From contig NZ_RHHB01000005.1 in the NCBI RefSeq assembly GCF_003710805.1, positions 89,242 through 153,241 on the forward strand: 64,000 nt of DNA, given 5' to 3'. Source of the stretch: Agromyces tardus (GTDB lineage: Bacteria; Actinomycetota; Actinomycetes; Actinomycetales; Microbacteriaceae). Below are positions 49,499 to 58,136 of the stretch, piece by piece. Each line of letters starts with the position of its first letter. Position 1 is the stretch's first letter. The translations under genes and the position numbers were made by a program. The notes under the pieces are model-generated. The model saw only the letters and a list, made by a program, of their open reading frames with translations. It searched no databases and was not told where the DNA came from.

Positions 49499-51451
49499 AT
49501 GGCACGTCTGGGTCACGACGCCGATGTCGATCTCGCCCGCATCCGAGCCGCGCGCTCCACGAGCCCCGCGAGCCGCGCGCCCGGCGGCCCGGATTTCGAT
49601 CGCCGGCTCGACGAGCACTTCGGCACCCTCCACCGCCTCTTCGCCGAACTCTACGGCGAGCGCGAGGACGCCCTCGAAGCGCTCGCCGGCGTGATCGGCG
49701 ACGCCGAGGCGTCCTGGACCGCACGGCCCGCGGACCTGCGCGAGCTCGACGCCCGGCGCGAGCACGAGCCGGAGTGGTACGGGTCGAACCGCATGCTCGG
49801 CGGGGTCTGCTACGTCGACCGGTACGCCGGCAACCTCGCGGGCGTGCGGGCCCGAATTCCCGAGTTCGTGGAGCTCGGCCTGACCTACCTGCACCTCATG
49901 CCGCTCTTCGCCGTGCCGGAGGGCAACTCCGACGGCGGCTACGCCGTGTCGAGCTACCGCGCGGTCGCGCCGCACCTCGGCACCATCGACGACCTGCAGG
50001 CGCTCGCAGCCGAGCTTCGCGCGAACGGCATCTCGCTCGTGCTCGACTTCATCTTCAACCACACCGCGTCGAACCACGAGTGGGCGCAGCGTGCGGTCGC
50101 CGGCGATCCCGGGTACGAGGACTTCTACCTGATCTTCCCCGACCGCACGATGCCCGACGCCTACGAGCGCACCGTGCGGGAGATCTTCCCCGACGACCAC
50201 CCCGGCTCGTTCGTGCAGTTGCCCGACGGGCGCTGGGTGTGGGCCACCTTCCACTCGTTCCAATGGGACCTCAACTACGCGAACCCGGCGGTGTTCCGCG
50301 CGATGGCCGGCGAGATGGTGTTCCTCGCGAACCTCGGCGTCGAGGTGCTGCGCATGGACGCGGTCGCGTTCATCTGGAAGCAGCTCGGAACCCCGTGCGA
50401 GTCGCTGCCCCAGGCGCACCTGCTCCTGCAGGCGTTCAACGCGGTGCTGCGCATCGCCGCGCCGTCGCTCCTGTTCAAGTCCGAGGCGATCGTGCACCCC
50501 GACGAGGTGATCGAGTACATCTCCCTCGAGGAGTGCCAACTCTCGTACAACCCGCTGCAGATGGCGCTCACGTGGGAGGCGCTCGCCACGCGGAATCCGC
50601 AGATGCTCGCGCAGGCGCTCGAGCGGCGCCACGCCCTGCCCGGCGGCTGCGCGTGGGTGAACTACGTGCGCGGGCACGACGACATCGGCTGGACCTTCGC
50701 CGACGAGGATGCCGCGGAGTTCGGCATCGACGGGTTCGACCACCGCCGGTTCCTCAACGCGTTCTACGTGAACCGGTATCCCGGGAGCTTCGCGCGCGGC
50801 GTGCCGTTCCAGGAGAACCCGCGCACCGGCGACGCCCGGGTGGCCGGCACGACGGCGTCGCTCGCCGGCATCGAGGCGGGTGACCCCCGGGGCGTCGACC
50901 GGGTGCTCCTCGCGCACGCGATCGCCCTCTCCACGGGCGGCATCCCCCTGCTCTACCTCGGCGACGAGGTCGGGCAGCTCAACGACTACTCCTACCTCGA
51001 CGACCCCGATCTCGCCGGCGACAGCCGCTGGGTGAACCGGCCGCGCTACCCCGCGGCGGCGTACGCGTCCCGTTCCGACCCCACGACGCCCGCAGGCGCC
51101 GTGTACGCGGGCCTCACCCGGCTGATCGCGGCGCGGCGGGCGACGCCCGAGCTCGCGGTGGGTCCGCTCGTGGGCTTCGACGCGCGGCATCCGCACGTGC
51201 TCGGCTACCAGCGCCGGGCGGCGGCGGATGCAACGACGGCGGCGGGCGGCCCGGCGACCACCGTGCTCGTGCTCGCCAACTTCGGCGACGAGCCCGCCGT
51301 GATCGACGGGCTCACGCTCTCGGGCTTCGCGCCGCAGGCGCACGAGCTCATCACGGGCCGTACGGTCTCGCTCGCTCGCGGCCTCGTGCTCGACGGATGC
51401 CACGTGGCGTGGCTCCGGGTGACGCCGGTGGCTCCGCTGCCGCGGTTCTGA
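49499..51451 (+). CDS. Amylosucrase-type GH13 enzyme
   Basis: 650 residues. GH13 motifs: LDFIFNHTASNH (region I), VEVLRMDAVAFIWKQ with nucleophile Asp287 (II), LFKSEAIVHPDEV with acid/base Glu329 (III), and NYVRGHDDIGW with His393-Asp394 (IV). The spacing matches Neisseria amylosucrase almost residue for residue. Amylosucrases build alpha-1,4-glucan from sucrose, releasing fructose; related sucrose hydrolases only cleave it, so the exact activity is inferred. No signal peptide. ATG 49499 was chosen as the start of homologous MARLGHDADVDLARI; ATG 49481 is possible. GH15 nearby could mobilise the glucan. Confidence 0.9.
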   Translation: MARLGHDADVDLARIRAARSTSPASRAPGGPDFDRRLDEHFGTLHRLFAELYGEREDALEALAGVIGDAEASWTARPADLRELDARREHEPEWYGSNRMLGGVCYVDRYAGNLAGVRARIPEFVELGLTYLHLMPLFAVPEGNSDGGYAVSSYRAVAPHLGTIDDLQALAAELRANGISLVLDFIFNHTASNHEWAQRAVAGDPGYEDFYLIFPDRTMPDAYERTVREIFPDDHPGSFVQLPDGRWVWATFHSFQWDLNYANPAVFRAMAGEMVFLANLGVEVLRMDAVAFIWKQLGTPCESLPQAHLLLQAFNAVLRIAAPSLLFKSEAIVHPDEVIEYISLEECQLSYNPLQMALTWEALATRNPQMLAQALERRHALPGGCAWVNYVRGHDDIGWTFADEDAAEFGIDGFDHRRFLNAFYVNRYPGSFARGVPFQENPRTGDARVAGTTASLAGIEAGDPRGVDRVLLAHAIALSTGGIPLLYLGDEVGQLNDYSYLDDPDLAGDSRWVNRPRYPAAAYASRSDPTTPAGAVYAGLTRLIAARRATPELAVGPLVGFDARHPHVLGYQRRAAADATTAAGGPATTVLVLANFGDEPAVIDGLTLSGFAPQAHELITGRTVSLARGLVLDGCHVAWLRVTPVAPLPRF

Positions 51452-51526
51452 ACCCAGCGGCGCCGCCCAGCCGCCGCACCATCGCCGTCGACTGTCAAGG
51501 GGACGCGATGCCGCTCGGGCGCGGGA

Positions 51527-51532
51527 TACGTT
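51527..51532 (+). promoter_or_regulatory. -10 hexamer (TACGTT) for a leaderless small membrane protein
   Basis: TACGTT, 6 nt before ATG 51539. Confidence 0.45.
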
Positions 51533-51538
51533 CAGCCC

Positions 51539-51622
51539 ATGAGAGTCGTCTTCAGTTCGTGGCTGATCGTGATCGGTGCCGGGCTCGCCTACATGCTGGC
51601 CATCGGCCTGTCGGGGCGGTGA
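51539..51622 (+). CDS. 27-residue single-helix small membrane protein
   Basis: MRVVFSSWLIVIGAGLAYML then AIGLSGR: one membrane helix with a C-terminal Arg. The ATG follows a -10-like TACGTT by six bases, and the stop overlaps the ribosome-binding region of the next gene, which starts six nt further on. It is probably a leaderless first cistron coupled to the DUF6766-type gene. The family is unknown. Confidence 0.55.
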   Translation: MRVVFSSWLIVIGAGLAYMLAIGLSGR

Positions 51623-51627
51623 GGGCG

Positions 51628-52299
51628 ATGCGACTGCGCCAGCACGGCCTCAGCCTCTTCTTCGGCGTGGCCTTCGTGCTCGCCCTCGTGGGCCAGGCGT
51701 TCGCCGGGTTCGCGCAGTTCAACGAGGAGCAGGCGGCCCACGGCTCGCCGCCGGTCGGGATGGGTGCCTTCCTCACGTCCTCGGCGTTCGTCGTGGATGT
51801 CGCGGAGAACTGGCAGTCGGAGTACCTGCAGTTCTTCCTCTTCATCTTCGCGACCATCTGGCTCGTGCAGCGGGGCTCCCCCGAGTCGAAGAAGCCCGGC
51901 GACGAGGGGCTCGACAGCGATGCGGAGCAGCTCGTCGGCGAGCATGCGAAGCCCGACTCGCCGCGCTGGGCGAGCGTCGGCGGCTGGCGCCAGGTGGTCT
52001 ACTCGAACTCCCTCCTCCTCGTGATGGGCGCGATCTTCCTGCTCTCGTGGCTCGCGCAGTCGATCGCCGGCACGGTCGTCTACAACCAGGAACAACTCGA
52101 CCACGACCTGCCGACCGTCGCGTGGAGCGGGTACGTCGTGAGCGCGGACTTCTGGAACCGCACCCTGCAGAACTGGCAGTCGGAGTTCCTCGCGGTGGGC
52201 ACCATGGTGGCGTTGTCGATCTTCCTCCGCCAGCGCGGATCGTCGGAGTCCAAGCCGGTCGGAGCGCCCCACGCGGAGAGCGCCTCGAGCGCGGAGTAG
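51628..52299 (+). CDS. DUF6766-type membrane protein
   Basis: 223 residues with four membrane helices in two similar halves. Each half has a helix, an NEEQ or NQEQ loop, a second short segment and ENWQSEYLQFFLF or QNWQSEFLAVGTM, ending QRGSPESK or QRGSSESK. This internal duplication with paired NWQSE motifs is characteristic of the DUF6766 family. Function is unknown. GAGGGCG precedes ATG 51628. It follows the 27-residue small protein directly. Confidence 0.8.
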   Translation: MRLRQHGLSLFFGVAFVLALVGQAFAGFAQFNEEQAAHGSPPVGMGAFLTSSAFVVDVAENWQSEYLQFFLFIFATIWLVQRGSPESKKPGDEGLDSDAEQLVGEHAKPDSPRWASVGGWRQVVYSNSLLLVMGAIFLLSWLAQSIAGTVVYNQEQLDHDLPTVAWSGYVVSADFWNRTLQNWQSEFLAVGTMVALSIFLRQRGSSESKPVGAPHAESASSAE

Positions 52300-52421
52300 C
52301 CGGCGGCACCGTGCGCTGCGGCGTCGGCGTGCACGGGAGTCCCGCCGCGGGCCGAAGGTCCCTGCCTCCTCGTGACTGCACGGTCAGACTCGATCCCGGA
52401 TCGCGGGGAGGTTCCATCGCC

Positions 52422-52787
52422 ATGGGCAGACTGCACATCGGTCACGAGACATCCGCCGAACTCGACGACGACCTGCTCGAGCACGTGTTCGCCGTCATCG
52501 TCGCGAAGCTGCGGCGGCACGAGTCCGTGCTGCTCGAGTGGGACTGCCCCGACGGCCACACCGAGCAGGTGCTCGTGAGCACGTCCGTGCTCGTGCGTGC
52601 GGAGTTCGCCTCCACGCGCCCCGACCGACTCGATCATGCGTGGCTCGACAGCCTGATGCTCGCCGCGAACAGCAACGGCGGCATCTGCCTCTCGGTCGCC
52701 GCCCTCGCCCTCCGCGCCGGGGCCATCCCCACCCGGCACCCCGACGTGCGGGATCACCACCTGCGGGTGCCGAACCTGCCGCACTGA
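52422..52787 (+). CDS. DUF7882-type small protein, copy A
   Basis: 121 residues: MGRLHIGHETSAELDDDLLEHVFAVIVAKLRRHESVLLEWDCPDGHTEQVLV, then LDHAWLDSLMLAANSNGGICLS. It is strongly similar to the gene at 58546 over its whole length. In databases this domain is frequent in Microbacteriaceae, sometimes as the 'ATP-dependent DNA ligase'-named misannotation. Soluble; function unknown. GGGGAGG lies ten bases before the ATG. It is convergent with the G6PDH gene. Confidence 0.8.
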   Translation: MGRLHIGHETSAELDDDLLEHVFAVIVAKLRRHESVLLEWDCPDGHTEQVLVSTSVLVRAEFASTRPDRLDHAWLDSLMLAANSNGGICLSVAALALRAGAIPTRHPDVRDHHLRVPNLPH

Positions 52788-52826
52788 CACCGGCCAAGTC
52801 GCCGCCCGAACCGGCTGCCCACCCGG

Positions 52827-54233
52827 TCAGACCCAGGGCTCGCGCCACCCGCCGTGCTCTGCGACGAGGGAGTCGGCGTCGTACGGCCCCCACGTGCCCG
52901 GCGCATAGCGCCGCACGGGCGGGGGCGCGTCGATGAGCGGCTGCATGACCCGCCACGCCTCCTCGATCGTGTCCTGCCGGCCGAAGCGGGGACTCGCGCC
53001 CACGAGCGCGGCGTGCAGCAGGACCTCGTAGGGGGTCGGGCCCTCGCCGCCCTTGGCCGCGAACTCCATGTCGAGTTCGACCGAGCGAGGGATCGCGGCA
53101 TCCGCCCGCTGCGCATTGAGCACGATGCGCACGCCCGTCGAGGGGTCGAGCCGGATCACGAGCTGGTCGGGCTCCGTCTCGGCATCGCGCAGGCCGAAGC
53201 CGAGTCTCGGGGAGTGCGCGAACACCAACCGCACCTCCGTCTGGGTGACGGGCAGGAGCTTGCCGGTGCGGATGAAGAACGGGACGCCCGACCAGCGCCA
53301 GTTCTCGATCTCGAGCTCCAGCGCGCAGAAGGTCTCGGTCGTGGAGTCGGCGGCGACGCCGTCGACGTCACGGTAGCCGTCGAACTGTCCTCGCACGTAC
53401 CGCCGCGGGTCGGCCTCGACCATGGCCCGGAACAGCGAGAGCTGCATGTCCTTGATCGTCCCCGGATCCCCGTGCGACGGCGCCTCCATCGCGACGGCGG
53501 CGACCACCTGCATCAGGTGGTTCACGACGACATCGCGGAGCGCGCCGACGGGATCGTAGAAGTGACCGCGCCCCGCGATGCCGAAGTCCTCGGCCATGGT
53601 GATCTGCACGCAGTCGACGTAGTTGCGGTTCCAGACCGGTTCGAGCATGGTGTTCCCGAAGCGCAGGTAGAGGATCTCCTCGAGGCCCATCTTCCCGAGG
53701 TAGTGGTCGATCCGGTAGATCTGCGACTCGTCCACGTACTGGTGCAGCTCTGCCGCGAGCGCCCGAGCCGAGGGGAGGTCGTTCCCGAAGGGCTTCTCGA
53801 TGACCACGCGGCCGTGCGCGGCGAGACCGGCATCCGCGAGGCCCTGCACGACGGTCGCGAAGAGGCTCGGCGGGGTCTCGAGGTAGAAGACGGGCGTGTT
53901 CGCTCCGTCCATCGCGACCGCGAGCCGGTGGTACGTGGCGGGGTCGCCGAAGTCGCCCTGCACGTAGCGAAGACGGGCCGCGAAGCGCCCGAACACCGCC
54001 TCGTCGAGCGGCTCGCCCGTCTCGTCGATCGACGTCCGCGCCCGCTCGACGAGCCGGTCGACGGTCCAGTCGTCGAAGGCCACGCCGACGACGGGACAGT
54101 CCAGCAGCCCGCGCAGCTCCAGCCGGTACAGCGAGCGGAACGTCATCACCCTGGCCAGGTCGCCCGTGATCCCGAAGATCACGAGGATGTCGCCGCGTGC
54201 CTCGCGTCGGTCGTCCGCATCCGCTCGCACCAT
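52827..54233 (-). CDS. zwf: Glucose-6-phosphate dehydrogenase
   Basis: 468 residues. NADP-binding FGITGDLARVM replaces the usual GASGDLA; the substrate signature RIDHYLGKMGLEEILYLRFGN is intact, as is PPSLFATVVQGLADAGL. The enzyme oxidises glucose-6-phosphate in the pentose phosphate pathway. It is the last gene of a minus-strand operon that begins with membrane proteins and includes GH15; it starts 36 nt after GH15. A second, housekeeping zwf next to tal/tkt is usual in actinobacteria, so this may be a stress-linked paralogue. Confidence 0.93.
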   Translation of the reverse strand: MVRADADDRREARGDILVIFGITGDLARVMTFRSLYRLELRGLLDCPVVGVAFDDWTVDRLVERARTSIDETGEPLDEAVFGRFAARLRYVQGDFGDPATYHRLAVAMDGANTPVFYLETPPSLFATVVQGLADAGLAAHGRVVIEKPFGNDLPSARALAAELHQYVDESQIYRIDHYLGKMGLEEILYLRFGNTMLEPVWNRNYVDCVQITMAEDFGIAGRGHFYDPVGALRDVVVNHLMQVVAAVAMEAPSHGDPGTIKDMQLSLFRAMVEADPRRYVRGQFDGYRDVDGVAADSTTETFCALELEIENWRWSGVPFFIRTGKLLPVTQTEVRLVFAHSPRLGFGLRDAETEPDQLVIRLDPSTGVRIVLNAQRADAAIPRSVELDMEFAAKGGEGPTPYEVLLHAALVGASPRFGRQDTIEEAWRVMQPLIDAPPPVRRYAPGTWGPYDADSLVAEHGGWREPWV

Positions 54234-54269
54234 CCGCCCCTCCCGGTCCGCATCGTCGCCGAGCGCCGG

Positions 54270-56150
54270 TCAGCCCGCGCGTCGGCCCTTCTTCAGCACG
54301 GGGTCGACGTAGCCGGAGCCGTGATCGAGCTGGTAGTCGAGGTTCACCGCGGCGTTGATGAGCGCGAGGTGGCTGAACGCCTGCGGGAAGTTGCCCAGCT
54401 GCTCGCCGGTGAGGCCGATCTCCTCGGCGTACAGACCCAGGTGGTTGGCGTAGGTCAGCATCTTCTCGAAGGTCAGCTGCGCGTCGTCGAGCCGCCCCGA
54501 CCGGGCGAGCGCGTCGACGTAGAAGAACGAGCACAGGGTGAACGTGCCCTCCGAGCCGCGCAGCCCGTCGGGCGAGGCGCTCGGGTTGTAGCGGTAGACG
54601 AGGCTGTCGGAGACGAGCTCCTCGTCCATCGCGCGCAGCGTCGACAGCCACATCGGATCCCGCGGCGCGACGAACCCCATGAGCGGCATGAGCAGCAGCG
54701 AGGCGTCGAGCACGTCGGTCTCCTGGTGCTGCACGAACGCCTGCCGCTCCGCATCGAACCCCTTCGACATGACCTGCTCGTAGATCCGGTCGCGTTCCTC
54801 CGTCCACCGGTCGATCGACGCGGGCCGACCGCGCGACTGGGCCAGGCGGATGCCGCGGTCGAGGGCGACCCAGCACATGAACCGGCCGTACGTGAAGTTC
54901 TGCCGGCCGCCGCGGGTCTCCCAGATACCCTCCTCCGGCGAGTCCCAGTGGTCGCAGACCCAGTCGAGCATCTCCCGGATCTGGGTCCATCCCACGTGCG
55001 GGAGCTGCAGACCGTGGGTGTCGGCGAGGTGGATCGAGTCCATGGCCTCGCCGTAGATGTCGAGCTGCAGCTGGTCGGCCGCGCCGTTGCCGATGCGCAC
55101 GGGCCTCGATCCGCGGTATCCGGCGAGGTGGTCGAGGGTCTCCTCGACGAGGTCCGACGAGCCGTCGACGCGGTACATGATCTTCAGCGGTCCCGACGTG
55201 TCGCCCACGCTCTCGTGGATGCGGTCCATGAGCCAGGAGACGAAGGCCTCGGCCTCCTCCGTGTAGCCCAGGCTGAGCAGCGCATAGACCGAGAACGACG
55301 CGTCGCGGATCCACGTGTAGCGGTAGTCCCAGTTGCGCTCGCCGCCCACCTGCTCGGGCAAGGCGGCCGTGGGCGCCGCCACGAGCGCGCCGCTCGGCGC
55401 GTAGGTCATGAGCTTGAGGGTCATCGCCGATCGCTCGACCATCTCGCGCCAGCGGCCCGTGTAGGTGGAGCGGCTGTTCCAGTCGCGCCAGTACCGTCGC
55501 GTCTCGAGGAACATCGAGAGCAGTCGCTTCTTCGCCATCTTGCGCGGCGGGGCGCCGCCCGACTCGAGCAGCATGCCGGTGATCTCACCCGCGTTCAGCG
55601 TGGCCGTCACGCGGACGCCGTCGCCGTCGGGCTCGACGCGGCCGGCGCGCTCGTCGCCGTGCATGACGGGGTCGCCCACCCGGTGCACGGTGAGCGAGAG
55701 GTCGTCGGCCACGAAGATCGCGCCTTCGTCGGTGATCTCGGTGCGGTGCGGCATCCGCCCGTAGTCGAATCGGGGCTGGATGTCGGCTTCGAAGGTCATG
55801 GACCCGCGCACCACGCGGATGAGGCGCGCGAGCCGGTGGCGATCGGTCGCCGCTCCCTCGATGACCGGCATGAAGTCGATCACCTCGCCGACGCCCGCCT
55901 CGGTCAGGAAGCGGGTGATGAGGATCGCCGTGTTCGGCAGGTACAGCTGCCTCGTCACGTAGTCGTCGACCGCCGGCTTGACCCGGAGGTGCCCGCCGCG
56001 CTCGGGATCGAGCAGCGACGCGAACACGCTCGGCGAGTCGAATCGCGGACAGCAGAACCAGTCGATCGTGCCGTTCACGTCCACGAGCGCTGCGGTCTGC
56101 AGGTCCCCGATGATCCCGTGGTCGCTGATGTTCGGGTACTCGTCGGTCAT
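54270..56150 (-). CDS. Glycoside hydrolase family 15 protein (glucoamylase or trehalase-type)
   Basis: 626 residues. The N-terminal domain SDHGIIGDLQTAALVDVNGTIDWFCCPRFDSPSVFASLLD is the family signature; the (alpha/alpha)6 barrel contains NWDYRYTWIRDASFSVYAL and W-x-x-PEEGIWETRGG-type acid motifs (SPEEGIWETR). In mycobacteria this type acts as an alpha,alpha-trehalase. No signal peptide, so it acts on intracellular trehalose or glucan. ATG 56150 overlaps the preceding gene (ATGA) and has its own GGGGAAGGGG site. With G6PDH next, it would feed glucose towards NADPH production. Confidence 0.92.
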   Translation of the reverse strand: MTDEYPNISDHGIIGDLQTAALVDVNGTIDWFCCPRFDSPSVFASLLDPERGGHLRVKPAVDDYVTRQLYLPNTAILITRFLTEAGVGEVIDFMPVIEGAATDRHRLARLIRVVRGSMTFEADIQPRFDYGRMPHRTEITDEGAIFVADDLSLTVHRVGDPVMHGDERAGRVEPDGDGVRVTATLNAGEITGMLLESGGAPPRKMAKKRLLSMFLETRRYWRDWNSRSTYTGRWREMVERSAMTLKLMTYAPSGALVAAPTAALPEQVGGERNWDYRYTWIRDASFSVYALLSLGYTEEAEAFVSWLMDRIHESVGDTSGPLKIMYRVDGSSDLVEETLDHLAGYRGSRPVRIGNGAADQLQLDIYGEAMDSIHLADTHGLQLPHVGWTQIREMLDWVCDHWDSPEEGIWETRGGRQNFTYGRFMCWVALDRGIRLAQSRGRPASIDRWTEERDRIYEQVMSKGFDAERQAFVQHQETDVLDASLLLMPLMGFVAPRDPMWLSTLRAMDEELVSDSLVYRYNPSASPDGLRGSEGTFTLCSFFYVDALARSGRLDDAQLTFEKMLTYANHLGLYAEEIGLTGEQLGNFPQAFSHLALINAAVNLDYQLDHGSGYVDPVLKKGRRAG

Positions 56151-56890
56151 GCGAAGGCCCCTTCCCCCTGCGGGGATCGTGGCACGGCGCCACGGCCGCG
56201 GGCAAGGCCGGATCTCGAGGAGGCGCCACCGAGTGCACGTTCGACAGCCGCGGCGAAGGCCGGTGACGGATGCCGCGGCGGCACCCTGTCACCGGCCTTC
56301 GCCGCGTCTCGGGGGGGGACGCAGAAACCCGGCGGGCCCGCCGCGTGCTTCGCCTCGCCGGACACGCTGTCCGCGGCGGCAGCACCCTCGGCCTTGACCG
56401 TGTCGACCGCCTCGGCGGCGCGGTCCTTGACGGAGTCGACCGCCTCGCGAGCGGGCTCGCGCAGGTGGTCGGCCGACTCGGCGGCGACGTCCTTCACCTC
56501 GTCGATGAGCGGCTCCGCGGCATCCTTCGCCTTGTCGGCGAGCCGCTGCTCGGGCCGCGACGCGGGCACGAGCGAGGCCGCGAGCAGGCCGGCGCCGAAT
56601 GCGATGAGACCGACCGCGATCGGGTTGCCGCGGGTGCTCGACGCGACCTTGTGCGGTGCGTCGGCCACGGCCGATCCGGCGTTCTCGAGCGCGTCATGGG
56701 CGGAGTCGCCCACGTCGCCGGCGACGCCCATGACGCGGTCCTTGACCGAGGTGAGGGCGCGGCGCACCTTGCGGCCCTGGCGCTGCGCCGCCTTGCCGGG
56801 GTTCACCTTGTCGGCGAGCGCGTCGACGTCCTGGCCGAGCTCGGCACGGGTGCGTTCGATGTCCTCGCGGATCTGATCTGTGTTGCTCAT
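56147..56890 (-). CDS. DUF3618-type membrane protein with doubtful C-terminus
   Basis: 247 residues as read. The N-terminus MSNTDQIREDIERTRAELGQDVDALADKVNPGK is the DUF3618 motif; one membrane helix (GNPIAVGLIAFGAGLLAASL) and a long amphipathic Ala/Lys/Glu region follow. After residue about 187 the sequence becomes Pro/Arg-rich and crosses a run of eight C/G and a 19-bp perfect hairpin; shifting frame by one base at the run ends the protein inside the hairpin. The given frame reaches an ATGA overlap with GH15, which supports it, but the tail may be non-native. It probably binds the cell envelope under stress. Confidence 0.75.
   Translation of the reverse strand: MSNTDQIREDIERTRAELGQDVDALADKVNPGKAAQRQGRKVRRALTSVKDRVMGVAGDVGDSAHDALENAGSAVADAPHKVASSTRGNPIAVGLIAFGAGLLAASLVPASRPEQRLADKAKDAAEPLIDEVKDVAAESADHLREPAREAVDSVKDRAAEAVDTVKAEGAAAADSVSGEAKHAAGPPGFCVPPRDAAKAGDRVPPRHPSPAFAAAVERALGGASSRSGLARGRGAVPRSPQGEGAFA
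56249..56306. terminator. 19-bp perfect hairpin within the DUF3618-type tail
   Basis: CGCGGCGAAGGCCGGTGAC and its exact inverse flank a 20-nt loop that itself holds TGCCGC/GCGGCA. It is among the strongest hairpins in the window and would attenuate transcription into GH15-zwf or punctuate the mRNA. The run of eight G at 56311-56318 lies beside it. Confidence 0.55.
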
Positions 56891-57378
56891 CGGTTCTCCT
56901 CATTTCGCTTCAGTGTGTCCGGGATCTCCTTCAGGGTGTCCACGGTGTTGGGCATGCCCGAGATCGCGTCGATCTCCCGCTTCCCGACGACCGCGAGGAT
57001 CGCGGCGACGATGCCCCAGATCACGGCGACGACGATGCCGGACCAGACGAGGCCCATGAGGAAGCCGAGCCCCCACCAGATCGCCACCGACAGGAAGACG
57101 AGCGCGAGCATGCCGGCGACGCCGGCGCCGCTGAAGAACCCGGCGCCCTTGCCCGCCCGCTTCGCGGACTCGCGCAGTTCGGCCTTCGCGAGCTCGACCT
57201 CCTGGCGCATGAGCGTCGAGATGTCGCGGGAGACCTCGGCGAGCAGGTCGCCCAGCGAGGTCCGCTCGGCCTGCACCTCGGACGGCGTGGGCTGATCGTC
57301 AGCCAGCCCCGTCTGCACGGTCTGCGCCGCACGGCGCTCCGACGGCATGCGCTCGCCGGGGAGGGAGGCATGGGTCAT
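56887..57378 (-). CDS. Phage-holin-family (DUF1469/Actinobacterial holin-X-type) membrane protein
   Basis: 163 residues. A soluble N-terminus is followed by the amphipathic LGDLLAEVSRDISTLMRQEVELAKAELRESAKRAGKGAGFFSGAG motif typical of PF07332-type proteins, then two membrane helices (GMLALVFLSVAIWWGLGFLM; GIVVAVIWGIVAAILAVVG). Despite the family name these are usually host envelope-stress proteins next to DUF3618 genes, not phage genes. Both ends overlap neighbours by ATGA. Confidence 0.85.
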   Translation of the reverse strand: MTHASLPGERMPSERRAAQTVQTGLADDQPTPSEVQAERTSLGDLLAEVSRDISTLMRQEVELAKAELRESAKRAGKGAGFFSGAGVAGMLALVFLSVAIWWGLGFLMGLVWSGIVVAVIWGIVAAILAVVGKREIDAISGMPNTVDTLKEIPDTLKRNEENR

Positions 57379-58136
57379 CGGAAGTCACCCGTCTCGTAGC
57401 TCGGCTGCTGGTATGCAGGCGGCAGGGTGCCTGCGCCCGTGCCGTCCGACTGGTCGCCGAGGCCGGATCCGAGGTTGGAGTCCGTGGTTCCCGCCCCCGC
57501 GCCGACGGTCGTCGCGACCGGCGGCTGGGTGAGCCGCGGCGGGGTTGCGGCGGGCGCGTCGAATTCGAGCGTGCGGTCGGATGCCGCGGCGCTCCGGTCG
57601 CCGTCCTCCGACGGGGTGGCCAGCGCGCGGGTCAGCCGTCCGACGACGACTCCTGCGCCGACGGCGATCGCGAGGAAGACGCCCGGGCGGCGTCGCGCGA
57701 ACGACTTGACCTCTTCGACGAGGGCACCGGGATCACGCTGTCCGAGCCAGTTGCCCGCAGCGTCGAGGCGCTGTCCGGCCGCACGGACGAGCTCGGGCGC
57801 GTAGCCGTTCGCCCCGGGGGTCTCGGCCATCGTCGAGAACGAGGAGGCCGTGGAGTGGAGTCCGTCGGCGAGACGGGACTGCTGGGTCGTGGCCTGCGTG
57901 CGCAGCTCGCCCTGAACGCGCCCGAGGAGTCGGCGAGCCTGTCGGCCGGCTTCCGCCGCGACCGACTTGGTCTCGGTCTTCGCGACGCCGGCGACGTGCT
58001 TGGTGGCGTCGCCCGCATCGGAGGCGAGCGTCGAGGCGTCGGCTCCTGCCGTGGAGCCGGTCGGCTCGACCGGAGTCGTGGGGAACCGCTCGTCCGCGGC
58101 GATCCCGCCCTGATCGTAGGGGTTGCTCATGTTCAT
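57375..58136 (-). CDS. Hypothetical Ala/Thr-rich protein with one membrane helix
   Basis: 253 residues. The middle region TKSVAAEAGRQARRLLGRVQGELRTQATTQQSRLADGLHSTASSFSTMAE and SFARRRPGVFLAIAVGAGVVVGRLTRAL has an amphipathic helix and one membrane segment, a layout often seen next to holin-type and DUF3618 genes in actinobacteria. The C-terminus is low complexity. ATG 58136 (GGAAGAGAG) or ATG 58130. It is the first gene of the operon running to zwf. A minus-strand TAGCGT at 58211-58216 could be its -10. Confidence 0.75.
   Translation of the reverse strand: MNMSNPYDQGGIAADERFPTTPVEPTGSTAGADASTLASDAGDATKHVAGVAKTETKSVAAEAGRQARRLLGRVQGELRTQATTQQSRLADGLHSTASSFSTMAETPGANGYAPELVRAAGQRLDAAGNWLGQRDPGALVEEVKSFARRRPGVFLAIAVGAGVVVGRLTRALATPSEDGDRSAAASDRTLEFDAPAATPPRLTQPPVATTVGAGAGTTDSNLGSGLGDQSDGTGAGTLPPAYQQPSYETGDFR

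Noticed and set aside
56887..57378. Prophage remnant suggested by a 'holin' family protein
   Set aside because: No other phage genes; this family is common in host operons with DUF3618 proteins.
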